Shown: positions 1 through 8,721, counted from the stretch's first letter. The stretch: DNA of 64,000 nucleotides from Tahibacter amnicola (GCF_025398735.1 NZ_CP104694.1:4643465-4707464), one strand, 5' to 3'. Notes: a model not told the origin generated them from the sequence alone. Translations and numbers: made by a program.

Positions 1-39
1 CGCCGGCGCGCGCGCAAGAAACCGGCGGACGAATCCTGA
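1..39 (+). CDS. 3' end of an upstream gene (partial)
   Basis: The first 39 bases read in frame 1 as a basic tail, RRRARKKPADES, followed by TGA. The Arg/Lys-rich composition is common at the C-terminus of DNA-binding or granule-associated proteins, and the next gene is a phasin, but the tail is too short to identify a family. The frame is open from the first base. The gene begins outside the window. Confidence 0.35.
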   Translation, partial: RRRARKKPADES

Positions 40-278
40 CATGCCGCCGGACGGGCGCCTGCACTACCGGGCGTTCCGATGCGCGAGCATCCGGCGCGCA
101 TACCGTTGCGCTTTGCGATCGGCGAGCCGTATAGACGTCCATACGCACACGCGTGTCGTCACCCGCACCGGCACCTCCGCAATGCGTCATAGTGTGATTA
201 TTCTAGGCACGGCCCGGAGACTGCCGTCGATCCGGGGTTGTTTTCGTGCGCCCTGACCCTTTCCACGAGGAGCGTCGT

Positions 279-785
279 ATGAGCAAGCCGAAACTCAAGT
301 CGAAGGCCAAGCCGGCCCCCCAGCCCGCGGACAACCTCGGTAAATCCATCATGGAATCGGCCCAGCAGATCTGGCTGGCCGGCCTGGGTGCTTTCGCCAA
401 GGCACAGGAAGAAGGTTCCCGCCTGTTCGAGAACCTGGTCAAGGAAGGCCTCAACCTGGAGAAGAAAACGCGCAAGATTGCCGTCGGCAAGGCCGACGAA
501 GTGCGCGGCGCGGTTGAATCGGGCGTCAGCCAGGTCAAGGAACGCACCCAGGAAACCTGGGACAAGCTGGAAAAGGTCTTCGAAGATCGCGTGTCGCGGG
601 CGCTGGGTCGCCTGGGTGTTCCCGGTCGTCGCGAATTGGCCGAGCTGTCTGCCCGCGTCGAAGAACTCTCGCGCGAGATCCGCAAGCTCAACAGCCGCGG
701 CTCCAGCCCGGCGCCGGCGAAGAAGGCGACACGCAAAGCTTCCAACAGCGCGCGGGCGCGGGCCCCGGGCGCCGAAGTGAATTAA
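279..785 (+). CDS. phasin family protein (PHA granule-associated)
   Basis: A 168-residue protein that probably coats polyhydroxyalkanoate granules. The start at 279 is preferred because CGAGGAG ends 6 nt upstream; an in-frame GTG at 246 would add 11 residues without a better ribosome site. The N-terminus is Lys/Pro/Ala-rich. The central part has the phasin pattern of amphipathic helices, with IWLAGLGAFAKAQEEG near residue 30 and the coiled-coil segment VSQVKERTQETWDKLEKVFEDR. The tail is Ala/Lys-rich, as in PhaF/PhaI proteins. No other PHA gene lies in the window. The phasin assignment is confident; the storage polymer is inferred. Confidence 0.85.
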   Translation: MSKPKLKSKAKPAPQPADNLGKSIMESAQQIWLAGLGAFAKAQEEGSRLFENLVKEGLNLEKKTRKIAVGKADEVRGAVESGVSQVKERTQETWDKLEKVFEDRVSRALGRLGVPGRRELAELSARVEELSREIRKLNSRGSSPAPAKKATRKASNSARARAPGAEVN

Positions 786-798
786 GCACACGCACTGC

Positions 799-832
799 GC
801 ATTCCGCAGATGCCCTCCGGCGTGCGGAATGC
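799..832 (+). terminator. stem-loop after the phasin gene
   Basis: GCATTCCGCA (799-808) and TGCGGAATGC (823-832) form a perfect 10-bp stem with a 14-nt loop, starting 13 nt after the phasin stop codon. There is no U-tract, so it is a mRNA 3'-end or processing hairpin rather than a classical intrinsic terminator. Confidence 0.45.
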
Positions 833-882
833 ACAGGAACTCTGCACTTGTCCAGAGTTTCCTTAAGAAACAAATCTTATTT

Positions 883-909
883 TTGTACGTCAGGCGAGCC
901 ACCTACACT
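883..909 (+). promoter_or_regulatory. candidate sigma-70 promoter for the small RNA
   Basis: TTGTAC (883-888) and TACACT (904-909) are separated by 15 bp, which is short of the ideal 17. The start of transcription would fall near 916, directly in front of a strong terminator-ended hairpin. The TACACT hexamer recurs upstream of xseA. Confidence 0.35.
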
Positions 910-915
910 GGGCTG

Positions 916-991
916 CCGGCGCGATTTCAGGCCCGTCAACCACCAACGACGCCGGGAACCCTCCCCCCGGCTCTGGTTGACGGGCTTTTTT
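916..991 (+). ncRNA. candidate small RNA with C-rich inner loop and intrinsic terminator
   Basis: The segment ends in a perfect 12-bp stem, GCCCGTCAACCA (931-942) with TGGTTGACGGGC (974-985), followed by six or more T residues, the standard intrinsic terminator layout. Inside it sits a second stem, GCCGGG with CCCGGC, whose loop is pyrimidine-rich (ACCCTCCC). No coding frame fits the segment and it is 130 nt past the phasin stop. C-rich loops that pair with Shine-Dalgarno sequences are typical of several trans-acting sRNAs, including sX13 of Xanthomonas, but I see no proof of homology. It could instead be only a long terminator. Confidence 0.45.
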
Positions 992-1105
992 ACGACAAGT
1001 GTCCGCAATCGCGCCGACGCGCGGCGATGACACCGGACTCGGCACCATTCCTGGTGAAGAATCTGTCGAAGCCGCAGGTCGTGGCCACGATTCAGGCATG
1101 ACCGC

Positions 1106-1111
1106 TACACT
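1106..1111 (+). promoter_or_regulatory. possible -10 element for a leaderless cls mRNA
   Basis: TACACT lies 6 bp before the ATG at 1118, so transcription would begin at or next to the start codon. No purine-rich ribosome site precedes the ATG. No good -35 hexamer is seen 16-18 bp upstream, so the call is weak. Confidence 0.25.
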
Positions 1112-1117
1112 GGCGAC

Positions 1118-2584
1118 ATGACGTCCTCGCCAACGCCATCAACGCCCCCTGCCACGCCCCTGCGGCGCATGGCCGAGCAGGCATTCAGCCGAGCCGCCGG
1201 CGCGCCCTTGATCGGCGGCAACCAGGTCGAGCTGCTGATCGACGCGGAAGATCATTTCGAAGCCTGGCTCGCCGCGATTGCGTCCGCGCGCCGCAGTATC
1301 TTCCTGGAAAATTACATCATTCGGGACGATCCGGTCGGCCGCCGCCTGCGCGATGCGCTGGCCCGGCGCGCCGCGGCCGGCGTCGCGGTCTTCGTGATGC
1401 GCGACTGGCTGGGCTGTCTGGGCCAGGACAGCACCCGCTACTGGGCACCGCTGGTTGAGGCCGGCGGATGCGTGCGCACCTTCAACGCACCGCGATTGAG
1501 CAGCCCGGTCGGCTGGATCAGCCGCGACCATCGCAAGCTGCTGGTGATCGACAACACCCTCGGCTTCATCTCCGGCGTCTGCGTCTCTGCCAAGTGGCTG
1601 GGAGACGCCAGCTCCGATACGCCGCCCTGGCGCGATACGGGAGTTTCCGTACGAGGGCCCGCAGTTGCCGAGCTCTCGGCCGCTTTTGCCGATCTTTGGG
1701 CCAAGGACAACCCGCCCGTGCCCGGTCACTTGCTGGAGCCGGTGCCGGACGTCGCGGGCGACATGGACGTGCGGGTGATCGCCACGGTGCCCAGCACTGC
1801 CGGCCTGTTTCGTCTCGATCAGCTCATCGCCGCCATGGCGCGGCGGCGCCTGTGGATTTCGGACGCGTACTTCGTGGGGCTGCCGCCTTACGTGGCGGCC
1901 CTGGCGGCCGCGGCACGCGACGGCGTCGACGTGCGCCTGCTGGTTCCCGGCGCCAGTGACATCCCCGTCGTTGCGCGATTGTCGCGGGCCGGGTATCGCC
2001 CGCTGCTCGAGGCGGGCATCCGCGTTTTCGAGTGGAATGGCTCGATGATGCACGCCAAGACAGCCGTCGCCGATTCGCTCTGGGCGCGGGTGGGGTCGAG
2101 CAACCTCAACATCGCCAGCTGGATGGGCAACTGCGAGATTGACCTGGCGATCGAAGACCGCGCCTTCGCGCAGAAGATGGAAGAGCAATTCGTGCGCGAC
2201 CTGGAGCAGTCAACGGAAATCGTCCTCAAGCCGGCGCGGCAGGCCAAACGACAGCGGCGGCGCAGGGCGCGCGGGCACGACAGTGGCTCCGGACGCGCCG
2301 CCGCAAGCGTGATGCGCCTGGCCCACAGCGTCGGCGCCGCGCTGGGCAACCAGCGGGTGCTCGGGCGCGCCGAGGCTGGCGCCCTGCCCTGGGCCAGCCT
2401 GGTGCTATTTGCCTTTTCCATGATTGCCATTCTCTGGCCGCGCGTGGTGGCCTGGCCGCTCGCAGCGACGTTCGGGTTGATCGGGCTGAGCCTTTTTGCG
2501 CGTTTCCTCATGACGCGACGTGCGACACAATTGCCGGCTTCCGCCGCCACGCCGGCGCCGCCGACCGTCGCCCCCAAATCATGA
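1118..2584 (+). CDS. cardiolipin synthase-like phospholipase D family protein
   Basis: A 488-residue member of the phospholipase D superfamily, most like ClsB/ClsC-type cardiolipin synthases that join two phosphatidyl groups. Two HKD motifs are present. The first is H138-R-K140 with D145 (RDHRKLLVID); the second is H312-A-K314 with D319 (MHAKTAVAD). Each is followed by the usual GSSN or SG stretch. The C-terminus (about 420-465) holds two hydrophobic helices, so the enzyme is membrane-anchored at that end, which is unlike the N-terminal anchors of ClsA. A TACACT hexamer ends 6 bp before the ATG, so the mRNA may be leaderless. The stop overlaps the next start (ATGA), indicating translational coupling. 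Confidence 0.88.
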   Translation: MTSSPTPSTPPATPLRRMAEQAFSRAAGAPLIGGNQVELLIDAEDHFEAWLAAIASARRSIFLENYIIRDDPVGRRLRDALARRAAAGVAVFVMRDWLGCLGQDSTRYWAPLVEAGGCVRTFNAPRLSSPVGWISRDHRKLLVIDNTLGFISGVCVSAKWLGDASSDTPPWRDTGVSVRGPAVAELSAAFADLWAKDNPPVPGHLLEPVPDVAGDMDVRVIATVPSTAGLFRLDQLIAAMARRRLWISDAYFVGLPPYVAALAAAARDGVDVRLLVPGASDIPVVARLSRAGYRPLLEAGIRVFEWNGSMMHAKTAVADSLWARVGSSNLNIASWMGNCEIDLAIEDRAFAQKMEEQFVRDLEQSTEIVLKPARQAKRQRRRRARGHDSGSGRAAASVMRLAHSVGAALGNQRVLGRAEAGALPWASLVLFAFSMIAILWPRVVAWPLAATFGLIGLSLFARFLMTRRATQLPASAATPAPPTVAPKS

Positions 2585-3636
2585 GATGTATCGTCATTGA
2601 CCGCCCCGGGGGCTACGACGCACTGAAACTGGTCGAGAAACCCGACCCGGTGCCCGGTCCGGGTGAGGTCCTGATCGCGGTGAGCGCAGCCGGTGTCAAC
2701 TACGCCGACGGCATTATCCGCATGGGTCTGTACGAATCAGCCAAGCGGCTGCACGGCTACCCCATCACACCGGGCTTTGAAGTGGCCGGCACCATCGCCG
2801 GCGTCGGCCCGGATGTGCACGATTACGCATTAGGTGATCGCGTGATCGCGCTGACCCTGTTCGGCGGCTACACCGACCGCCTCTGCGTCAACACCGATCG
2901 CGTCTTTCGCCTGCCCACGCACATGGATTTCGTCCACGGCGCCGCGCTGCCCGCCGTGTTCCTGACAGCCTGGTTCCTGGTCCATGAACTGATCCATCCG
3001 CGCCGCGGCGACACCTGGCTCGTTCACTCGGCAGCCGGTGGCGTGGGCAGCGCGCTCGCACAGCTGGGTAATGCGGCCGGCTGCCGCGTCGTCGGCGTCG
3101 TGGGCAACACCCACAAGCGCGCTGCCGCCATTGGTGCCGGTTGTGACGCCGTCATCGACAAGTCCATGGAAAACCTGTGGCAACGCGCCCGGGCATTTGC
3201 ACCGGAGGGGTACCAGGCAGTCTTTGACGCCAACGGCGTGAGCACACTGCGGGCGAGCTACGGACATCTGGCACCCGCCGGCAAGCTGGCCATCTACGGC
3301 TTTGCCTCGATGCTGCCGCGCAATGGCCGCATCAACTGGCTGCGCCTGGCCTGGGACTGGCTGCGCACCCCGCGCTTCAATCCCCTGAAGATGACGCAGG
3401 ACAACCGCAGCGTTGTCGCGGCGAATCTCAGTTTCCTCACCCAGCAGAGCGAGCGCCTGCGCACCGGCATGGAGTGGCTGCTGGCGCGCTTTGAGAATGG
3501 CGAGCTGATTGCTCCGCCCGTCTCCACCTTTCCGCTGGGCGCCGCCGCGTCGGCGCAGCGCGCCATCGAATCCGGTTCGACCGTCGGCAAGCTCGTACTG
3601 GTGTGTGAAACGCCGCGCGGCGACGCACAGGCCTAG
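2581..3636 (+). CDS. zinc-free medium-chain oxidoreductase (quinone reductase/VAT-1 type)
   Basis: A 351-residue NAD(P)H-dependent medium-chain dehydrogenase/reductase. The GroES-like N-terminus contains GVNYADGIIRMGLY. The Rossmann domain contains HSAAGGVGSALAQL, the AxxGGVG dinucleotide signature. The zinc-binding cysteines of alcohol dehydrogenases are missing, which fits quinone oxidoreductases and the VAT-1 subgroup, also suggested by the long WLRLAWDWLRTPRFNPLKM insertion. The true substrate cannot be read from sequence. The start codon overlaps the stop of the cardiolipin synthase gene by 4 bp, so the two are one operon. Confidence 0.85.
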   Translation: MRCIVIDRPGGYDALKLVEKPDPVPGPGEVLIAVSAAGVNYADGIIRMGLYESAKRLHGYPITPGFEVAGTIAGVGPDVHDYALGDRVIALTLFGGYTDRLCVNTDRVFRLPTHMDFVHGAALPAVFLTAWFLVHELIHPRRGDTWLVHSAAGGVGSALAQLGNAAGCRVVGVVGNTHKRAAAIGAGCDAVIDKSMENLWQRARAFAPEGYQAVFDANGVSTLRASYGHLAPAGKLAIYGFASMLPRNGRINWLRLAWDWLRTPRFNPLKMTQDNRSVVAANLSFLTQQSERLRTGMEWLLARFENGELIAPPVSTFPLGAAASAQRAIESGSTVGKLVLVCETPRGDAQA

Positions 3637-3666
3637 GGCCTGCAACAGGTCTCGACAGGCCCTGCT

Positions 3667-3699
3667 GGCCAGTCACTGCCAGTTCGAGTGCTACTGGCC
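3667..3699. terminator. hairpin between convergent genes
   Basis: GGCCAGTCACT (3667-3677) pairs with AGTG-CT-ACTGGCC (3687-3699) with a 2-nt bulge. Before the two insertion sequences arrived it lay exactly between the oxidoreductase gene and the convergent REC-GGDEF-EAL gene, so it probably served both as a 3'-end hairpin. It lacks a U-tract. Confidence 0.45.
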
Positions 3700-3703
3700 G
3701 CTA

Positions 3704-4882
3704 GTGTGGTGTTCCATTAATACGCTTAACTAATTGCGCGCCCCAGCCGACCGACACTCGCGATGATCTGGTCGGCAGTGCGTCGCCAAGTGAAAGGCTT
3801 TGGATCTTGGTTGTGTTGGTGCAGGTATTCGCGAATGGATCGTTCGAGGTCGGCGACGCTCACGTGTGCGCCACGCTTGAGCCAGCGCGTGGTCAACGTG
3901 GAGAAGAAGCGCTCCACGAGGTTGAGCCATGAAGCCGATGTCGGGGTGAAGTGCAGGTGGTAGCGCGGACGCTGAGCGAACCAGCTACGCACCGCCTCGG
4001 TCTTGTGCGTGCCGTAGTTGTCGAGGATGAGATGGATGTCGAGACCTTTCGGCGCATCGCGGTCGATGGCATTGAGGAACTCGAGAAACTCGGCACTGCG
4101 ATGGCGGCGCTTGAGGCGGCCAATCACCTTGCCGGTAGCCACATCCAGGGCAGCGAAGAGCGAAGTGGTGCCGTGGCGCTGGTAGTCATGCGTATGCGTT
4201 GCCGGCTTGCCGAAAGTCATCGGCAGGCCAGGCTGCGTGCGGTTGAGCGCCTGAATCTGGCTCTTCTCATCCACACACAGCACCAAAGCCCGGTCAGGTG
4301 GCGCCAGATACAAACCCACAATGTCACGCACCTTGGCCACGAAGTGCGGATCGGTCGACAGCTTGAAGGTCTTGGTCAGATGTGGCTTCAAGCCGAACGC
4401 ACGCCAGATCCGATGCACGGAAGTCGCCGATACGCCGCTGGCCTGGCTCATCGAACGCACGCTCCAATGCGTGGCTTTCGTGGGTTTGGCTTTGCGGGTG
4501 CGTTCGATCACTGCCTGCACGCACTCATCGTCGACCGAACGCGGACGACCAGGACGCGGGGCATCGGTAAGCCCGGCAAAACGATACGCCGCGTAGCGAC
4601 GGCGCCACTTCGATACCGTCTGCTCCGAGACAGCGTACTTCTTCGCAATCGCTTCCCCACCAAGCCCATCTGCGCACGCCAGCACGATTCGAATCCGAAG
4701 CTTTTCGTCTTCGGGCGCTTTGCGTACTGCCAGCTGCGCCAGCAATTCGCGCCGCTCATCGGCAGAGATCTCGAGCTTGCTGATCGGTCGACCCATGCGC
4801 GCCATCTTCGCAGTCTCCGTCGGGGACTACGAGAGATTACTCCTTTGGCCAATTAATTCAATCTATTAACGGAACACCACAC
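3704..4882 (-). mobile_element. IS630 family insertion sequence, complete
   Basis: The element is 1179 bp and carries one transposase gene. Its termini are 19-bp inverted repeats, GTGTGGTGTTCCATTAATA on the left (3704-3722) and its complement on the right (4864-4882), with one mismatch. It is flanked by TA on both sides (3702-3703 and 4883-4884), the target duplication expected of the IS630/Tc1-mariner group. Both ends and the gene look intact, so it may be active. Confidence 0.93.
3726..4805 (-). CDS. IS630 family transposase
   Basis: A 359-residue DDE transposase. The N-terminal helix-turn-helix contains [20 protein letters not shown], followed by a second winged helix ([20 protein letters not shown]). 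The catalytic triad is visible as D in [13 protein letters not shown] in [11 protein letters not shown] and E in [13 protein letters not shown]. An intact single frame covers 92 percent of the element. The start [10 protein letters not shown] could also be the second Met four codons in. Confidence 0.95.
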   Translation of the reverse strand: MARMGRPISKLEISADERRELLAQLAVRKAPEDEKLRIRIVLACADGLGGEAIAKKYAVSEQTVSKWRRRYAAYRFAGLTDAPRPGRPRSVDDECVQAVIERTRKAKPTKATHWSVRSMSQASGVSATSVHRIWRAFGLKPHLTKTFKLSTDPHFVAKVRDIVGLYLAPPDRALVLCVDEKSQIQALNRTQPGLPMTFGKPATHTHDYQRHGTTSLFAALDVATGKVIGRLKRRHRSAEFLEFLNAIDRDAPKGLDIHLILDNYGTHKTEAVRSWFAQRPRYHLHFTPTSASWLNLVERFFSTLTTRWLKRGAHVSVADLERSIREYLHQHNQDPKPFTWRRTADQIIASVGRLGRAIS

Positions 4883-4885
4883 TAG

Positions 4886-6123
4886 CAGGCCGTTGAGAAA
4901 ACCCAATTTCCGCCCAGATCAAGCTGGCCAAGTGTTCGTTCGTGGTGCAGTAGCTGATCGATAGTGTGGGACTTGCGAGCTACGTCGGCGAAGGATTCCA
5001 CCATCCTTGGATGCCGCCGATGCGGATCAAGTTGTAGGCGGCGAATGTCCAAGTAACCCATGCGCGTACAGCCGGAAGTCCCACGCGAGTCAGCTTTCGA
5101 AGTTCACCGATGGTCTTGACCCAACCAAATCCTTGCTCGATCTTCTTTCGAACCCGCTGGCTGATCGCGTATCCCTTGCTTGATGCGGTGCGTCCGTCAA
5201 CTGCACTTCGACGGTGGCTATTGTTCTGGGCAACGTGAGGCTTGATACCACGCTCCTTCAACGCGGCTACGAAAGCATGAGTGTCATAGGCTTTGTCTGC
5301 ACCCAATGTGCATCCGGCGCCCAGGAGCATTTCGTCGACCAGCAACAGGCCGCTTTCTCGCTCGGATGTCCCAGTCGCATGGCGTACATCAACTCCCACC
5401 AGCAGACCGTTCCGGTTCTCCATCAATGTGCTGGCTTGGTAGCACAGCTTGGCTTCCTTGCCAGCACCTTTGCGCATCAAGCGTGCGTCGGGATCCGTCG
5501 TAGATTCGTGTGTTTCGTTACTGCGCTTTTGACCGTGAAAGTTTCCGCTGTCATCGCTACCGTCGCCGTCCTTCGGGCGAAAGCTTTTGTGAGAGGCCCA
5601 AGCCTCCAACAGTGTTCCGTCCACCGAAAAGTGCTCGTTACTCACCAGCTGTTTGAGCTGCGCCACCAACACGGTGTGATCGAAAAATCGTTGGGCGATC
5701 TCTTCATCGAACAACCGATCTCGATTGAACGAGAAGGTGGAATGGTCCCATACTCGATCGTCGATATTCAGGCCAACAAACCAGCGAAACAGAAGGTTGT
5801 AGTCCAGCTGTTCCATCAGCAGTCGCTCGCTGCGTACGCTGTACACGACCTGCAACAGCGATGCACGAAGCAACCGTTCCGGCGGAATGGACGGCCGCCC
5901 GATCCTGGCATAACGCGACTCGAATAGTTCGTCCATATTTGCCAAGATTCCGTCAACCAATTCCCGCAACTGACGAATGGGATGATCCGGCGGAACGCGT
6001 GCCTCGACCGATACGTAGGAGAACAATCCGAGTTGCTGAACGTCCGGTGTTCGCATGCTGAGTGGCTTCAGTCAATGGCGGAATGCTGCATTTTGCACTG
6101 AATGGGGCTTTCTCAACAGCCTG
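4886..6123 (-). mobile_element. IS5 family insertion sequence, complete
   Basis: The element is 1238 bp. Terminal inverted repeats are CAGGCCGTTGAGAAAACCC (4886-4904) and the complement of 6105-6123, matching at 17 of 19 positions. CTAG stands at both edges (4882-4885 and 6124-6127), the 4-bp YTAR-type target duplication typical of IS5. The left CTAG also contains the TA duplication of the adjoining IS630 element, so one element inserted at the edge of the other. Confidence 0.9.
4980..6056 (-). CDS. IS5 family transposase
   Basis: A 358-residue IS4/IS5-type DDE transposase with the DUF772 N-terminal helical region (ARIGRPSIPPERLLRASLLQ) and the DDE_Tnp_1 catalytic part. The candidate acidic residues are D in HFSVDGTLLEAW, D in LGADKAYDTHAF and E in RKKIEQGFGWVKT. 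The frame is uninterrupted and the gene fills the element, so the element is probably autonomous. It is transcribed leftward, like the IS630 transposase next to it. Confidence 0.93.
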   Translation of the reverse strand: MRTPDVQQLGLFSYVSVEARVPPDHPIRQLRELVDGILANMDELFESRYARIGRPSIPPERLLRASLLQVVYSVRSERLLMEQLDYNLLFRWFVGLNIDDRVWDHSTFSFNRDRLFDEEIAQRFFDHTVLVAQLKQLVSNEHFSVDGTLLEAWASHKSFRPKDGDGSDDSGNFHGQKRSNETHESTTDPDARLMRKGAGKEAKLCYQASTLMENRNGLLVGVDVRHATGTSERESGLLLVDEMLLGAGCTLGADKAYDTHAFVAALKERGIKPHVAQNNSHRRSAVDGRTASSKGYAISQRVRKKIEQGFGWVKTIGELRKLTRVGLPAVRAWVTWTFAAYNLIRIGGIQGWWNPSPT

Positions 6124-8538
6124 CTAGAGCACCGCCTGGGCGAAGTCGAAGTGGAAATCCACCAGCCAGTCGCACAATACGGCGCCGCTGGCGTAGTGGG
6201 CGCCGAGCTTGAGCACTTCGCCGATATCCTGCACGTCGTCAACGCCGCTGGCGATGATGATCTTCCCCATGGACTTGGAGCGCGCGAAGTTGTTGGCAAG
6301 TCCGGACCAGGGCGACCCCTTGGCCACCGGCGCTGGACGGTTGAACTGAAGCAACCCGAACGACGTGTGTGACAACCAGCGCTGCGCACGCTCCGAGTCG
6401 TCGTCCATGCGCAGGCACAGACGCGAACCGACCCGCTGCAAGGTCTCGATGGCGTTGTCGGACGGTGCGCTATCGAGCAGGTCCAGGACGCTGAATTCCA
6501 ATGCCACGACGCCGGGCTGCAGATTCTGCGAGCGCAATTCCGTCGCCAGCCAGGGCGCGAAGGAGGAATCGGTCAGCGCTTCGGACGAAAGGCGGAGGAA
6601 CACACGAAGATCCGGCTTGCCGGCCGCCGCTGCCTGGATGGAACGCAAGGCCAGACGGACCTGACGCCGATCCGCCTGCGTGAGCAGCCCCTGCGACCGC
6701 GCCAGCGGCAGGTATTCATCCGCGTCGATGAGAATGGCCTGCGACGTGCGCGGCGGCTTGAGCCGCATGCGGGCGATGTACTGCTCGGTCAGGTTGCCGG
6801 TCAACGGGACGAGCGGCTGGTATTCGAGCACTGTCGTCGCCGTATCGGCCGGCGTTCGCAGGATCGCGCGGACCAGACGGACGCGGGGATCTTCGCTGGC
6901 AACCGTGGTGTCGCGCAGTTCCAGCAATACGCAGTTGCCGCCCGATGCCTGAGCGGTCAGCGTGCTCTGGCGCAGGCGGCGGATCATCTGTTCCACCCGC
7001 GAGATCGTGGTGATGCGTTGCGCGGTCAGCGTAAAGGTCAGGTTGAGTGGATCGTCGGAAGACAGCCACGTTCGCGCGACCAGCCGCTCGCGCGCAGCGG
7101 TCAGCGCATCGCGCATCGCCAGTTCGTCTTCCTTCTGTGCAATGGCCAGAAAAGCAAATTCGCCGTAGGCGCACAGTGGACGGGCGAACGGCAGGTCGGA
7201 AGCCAGCGCCGCGGCCAGCTGCTGCGACAAGGTGGATACATCCACAAAACTGATCCGTTCGCGCAGGGCCTCGATATCGTCGACGCCGATATACACCAGC
7301 GCCGAACACGATTCGCCGGCCTTGTCGATCAGGTTCTGCAATTCCTGCACGAAAACTTCGCGGCCACTCAGGATGCCGCGACGCTCGCCGCGGTTGGAGC
7401 CGGTGGATGTGGCCAGCGCACGCGCGCGGCGGACGCGACTGTCCACGCTCATCAGCAGGTGGCGCGGCTTCACCGGCTTGAGGATGAAATCGTCTCCGCC
7501 CATGGAAATGGCATCGAATCGGCGATCCAGGTCCTGCTCGCCGGACAGGAACACGATCGGCAGGAAGGCGAATCCCGGCTCCTGGCGGATGCTTTGCGCC
7601 ACTTCAATACCGTTGCCGTCAGGCAGGTAGAAATCCAGCAGCACCAGGTCGGCATTGAAGGTGCGCAGGGTGGGAATCACGCTGGCGACGTCCGGGCAGA
7701 CCTTGGTGGAGATGCCCCGGTGGCGCAGGATCGATTCGCAGAATTTGGCCTGGGCCGGGTCGTCCTCGACCACCAGCACGCGATATCCCAGGTTGCGTCG
7801 CTGCTCCAGCGCTTCCTCCATGCGCGCGAAAATTGCCACCGGGTCGCGGCTGGAGACGACCGCATCGGCACCGGCGCGCTGGGCGAACAGCATCCGCGCC
7901 GCATCCGCCGCTTCGGCCAGCACGATGCAGACAGGCGGTTCACGATGCGCCTCGCGGGTGCGGGCGAGCGCTTCGAGCACGTTGTGCAGCTGCGGTACGT
8001 AGCTGTCTTCGACCAGCAGCAAGTCGGGCGTGGCCTCGGCAAAGGCCGACACCATGGCCTCAGGCGCACTGAAGGGGCGCACCACATACCGCTGGGAGCC
8101 CAGGTAGGGCGGCAAGCCCTCAATCTCACGTCCCGGCGGACACAGGTAGAACGCCGTGCCGCGGATGTCGGCCACGGGCGCACGCTTGACCGGCCGCGCC
8201 ACCTCCTTGGCCGGCGGCGGTGCGAGCTGGTCGATCATCGTCGCCATCGCCTGGCGTTGCGCCGCGCTCGGCGTTGCACCGGTGGCTGCAAAGGAGCACA
8301 GGAAGACCGTCAGTTCGAGGGCCGGATCCGCGATATCGGCAACGCCGAGATTTTCGGCTTCCTCGGATATGCGTTCGAGCTCTTCATGGAGCAAGCCGGC
8401 TCGACCGCTGTCCCAGGATTGCCCCAGGTGCGTGCGCCATTCGCCGACAAATGTGTCGAGGCGCTGGCGCAGGGCGCGTTCTGGCGCGCTCATGCGCCGA
8501 TTGGTTCCTTCGGCTTCGGCTTCTTTCGTCTGGGCCAT
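6124..8538 (-). CDS. response regulator with degenerate GGDEF and EAL domains
   Basis: An 804-residue cytoplasmic protein. Residues 20-105 are helical and Hpt-like but lack the phospho-histidine signature. Residues 127-245 resemble a worn receiver domain. Residues 252-370 are a complete receiver with E258/D259/D260, phospho-acceptor D302 (LLDFYLPDGNG) and K354. The GGDEF motif is replaced by AYGEF (about 457-461). The EAL part starts with LEYQPLVPLTGN and has EFSVLDLLD where active enzymes have E(I/V)TE. It therefore probably neither makes nor degrades c-di-GMP but binds it or signals by phosphorylation. The stop codon TAG lies inside the CTAG duplication of the adjoining IS5 element and was preserved by the insertion. 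Confidence 0.85.
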   Translation of the reverse strand: MAQTKEAEAEGTNRRMSAPERALRQRLDTFVGEWRTHLGQSWDSGRAGLLHEELERISEEAENLGVADIADPALELTVFLCSFAATGATPSAAQRQAMATMIDQLAPPPAKEVARPVKRAPVADIRGTAFYLCPPGREIEGLPPYLGSQRYVVRPFSAPEAMVSAFAEATPDLLLVEDSYVPQLHNVLEALARTREAHREPPVCIVLAEAADAARMLFAQRAGADAVVSSRDPVAIFARMEEALEQRRNLGYRVLVVEDDPAQAKFCESILRHRGISTKVCPDVASVIPTLRTFNADLVLLDFYLPDGNGIEVAQSIRQEPGFAFLPIVFLSGEQDLDRRFDAISMGGDDFILKPVKPRHLLMSVDSRVRRARALATSTGSNRGERRGILSGREVFVQELQNLIDKAGESCSALVYIGVDDIEALRERISFVDVSTLSQQLAAALASDLPFARPLCAYGEFAFLAIAQKEDELAMRDALTAARERLVARTWLSSDDPLNLTFTLTAQRITTISRVEQMIRRLRQSTLTAQASGGNCVLLELRDTTVASEDPRVRLVRAILRTPADTATTVLEYQPLVPLTGNLTEQYIARMRLKPPRTSQAILIDADEYLPLARSQGLLTQADRRQVRLALRSIQAAAAGKPDLRVFLRLSSEALTDSSFAPWLATELRSQNLQPGVVALEFSVLDLLDSAPSDNAIETLQRVGSRLCLRMDDDSERAQRWLSHTSFGLLQFNRPAPVAKGSPWSGLANNFARSKSMGKIIIASGVDDVQDIGEVLKLGAHYASGAVLCDWLVDFHFDFAQAVL

Positions 8539-8652
8539 TCCGCCACCGCCATGAACACCGTGCGTCCCACTATACCGTTACCGCATGGGCGCCTGACCAG
8601 CCGGATCGTGTCGGCGCGTCAATTTTCGGCCGCCCGCGGCGCCGCGGAACCA

Positions 8653-8681
8653 TTGTGGGGGTGCGGACGCGCCCCTACACT
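8653..8681 (+). promoter_or_regulatory. sigma-70 promoter candidate for xseA
   Basis: TTGTGG (8653-8658) and TACACT (8676-8681) are spaced by 17 bp, 41 bp upstream of the xseA start codon. Confidence 0.5.
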
Positions 8682-8721
8682 GCGTGGCCCGTCCGCCGGA
8701 CGCCGGTTCCGCCCGCCAGCA

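Noticed and set aside
41..256. 71-codon frame before the phasin gene
   Set aside because: Arg-rich shadow composition without a ribosome site.
829..1101. 90-codon frame across the candidate sRNA
   Set aside because: No ribosome site or family; the terminator hairpin would fall inside it.
7018..8721. Open frame running 568 codons upstream of xseA
   Set aside because: It lies antisense to the REC-GGDEF-EAL gene, has no homologous motif, and the xseA family begins at 8722.
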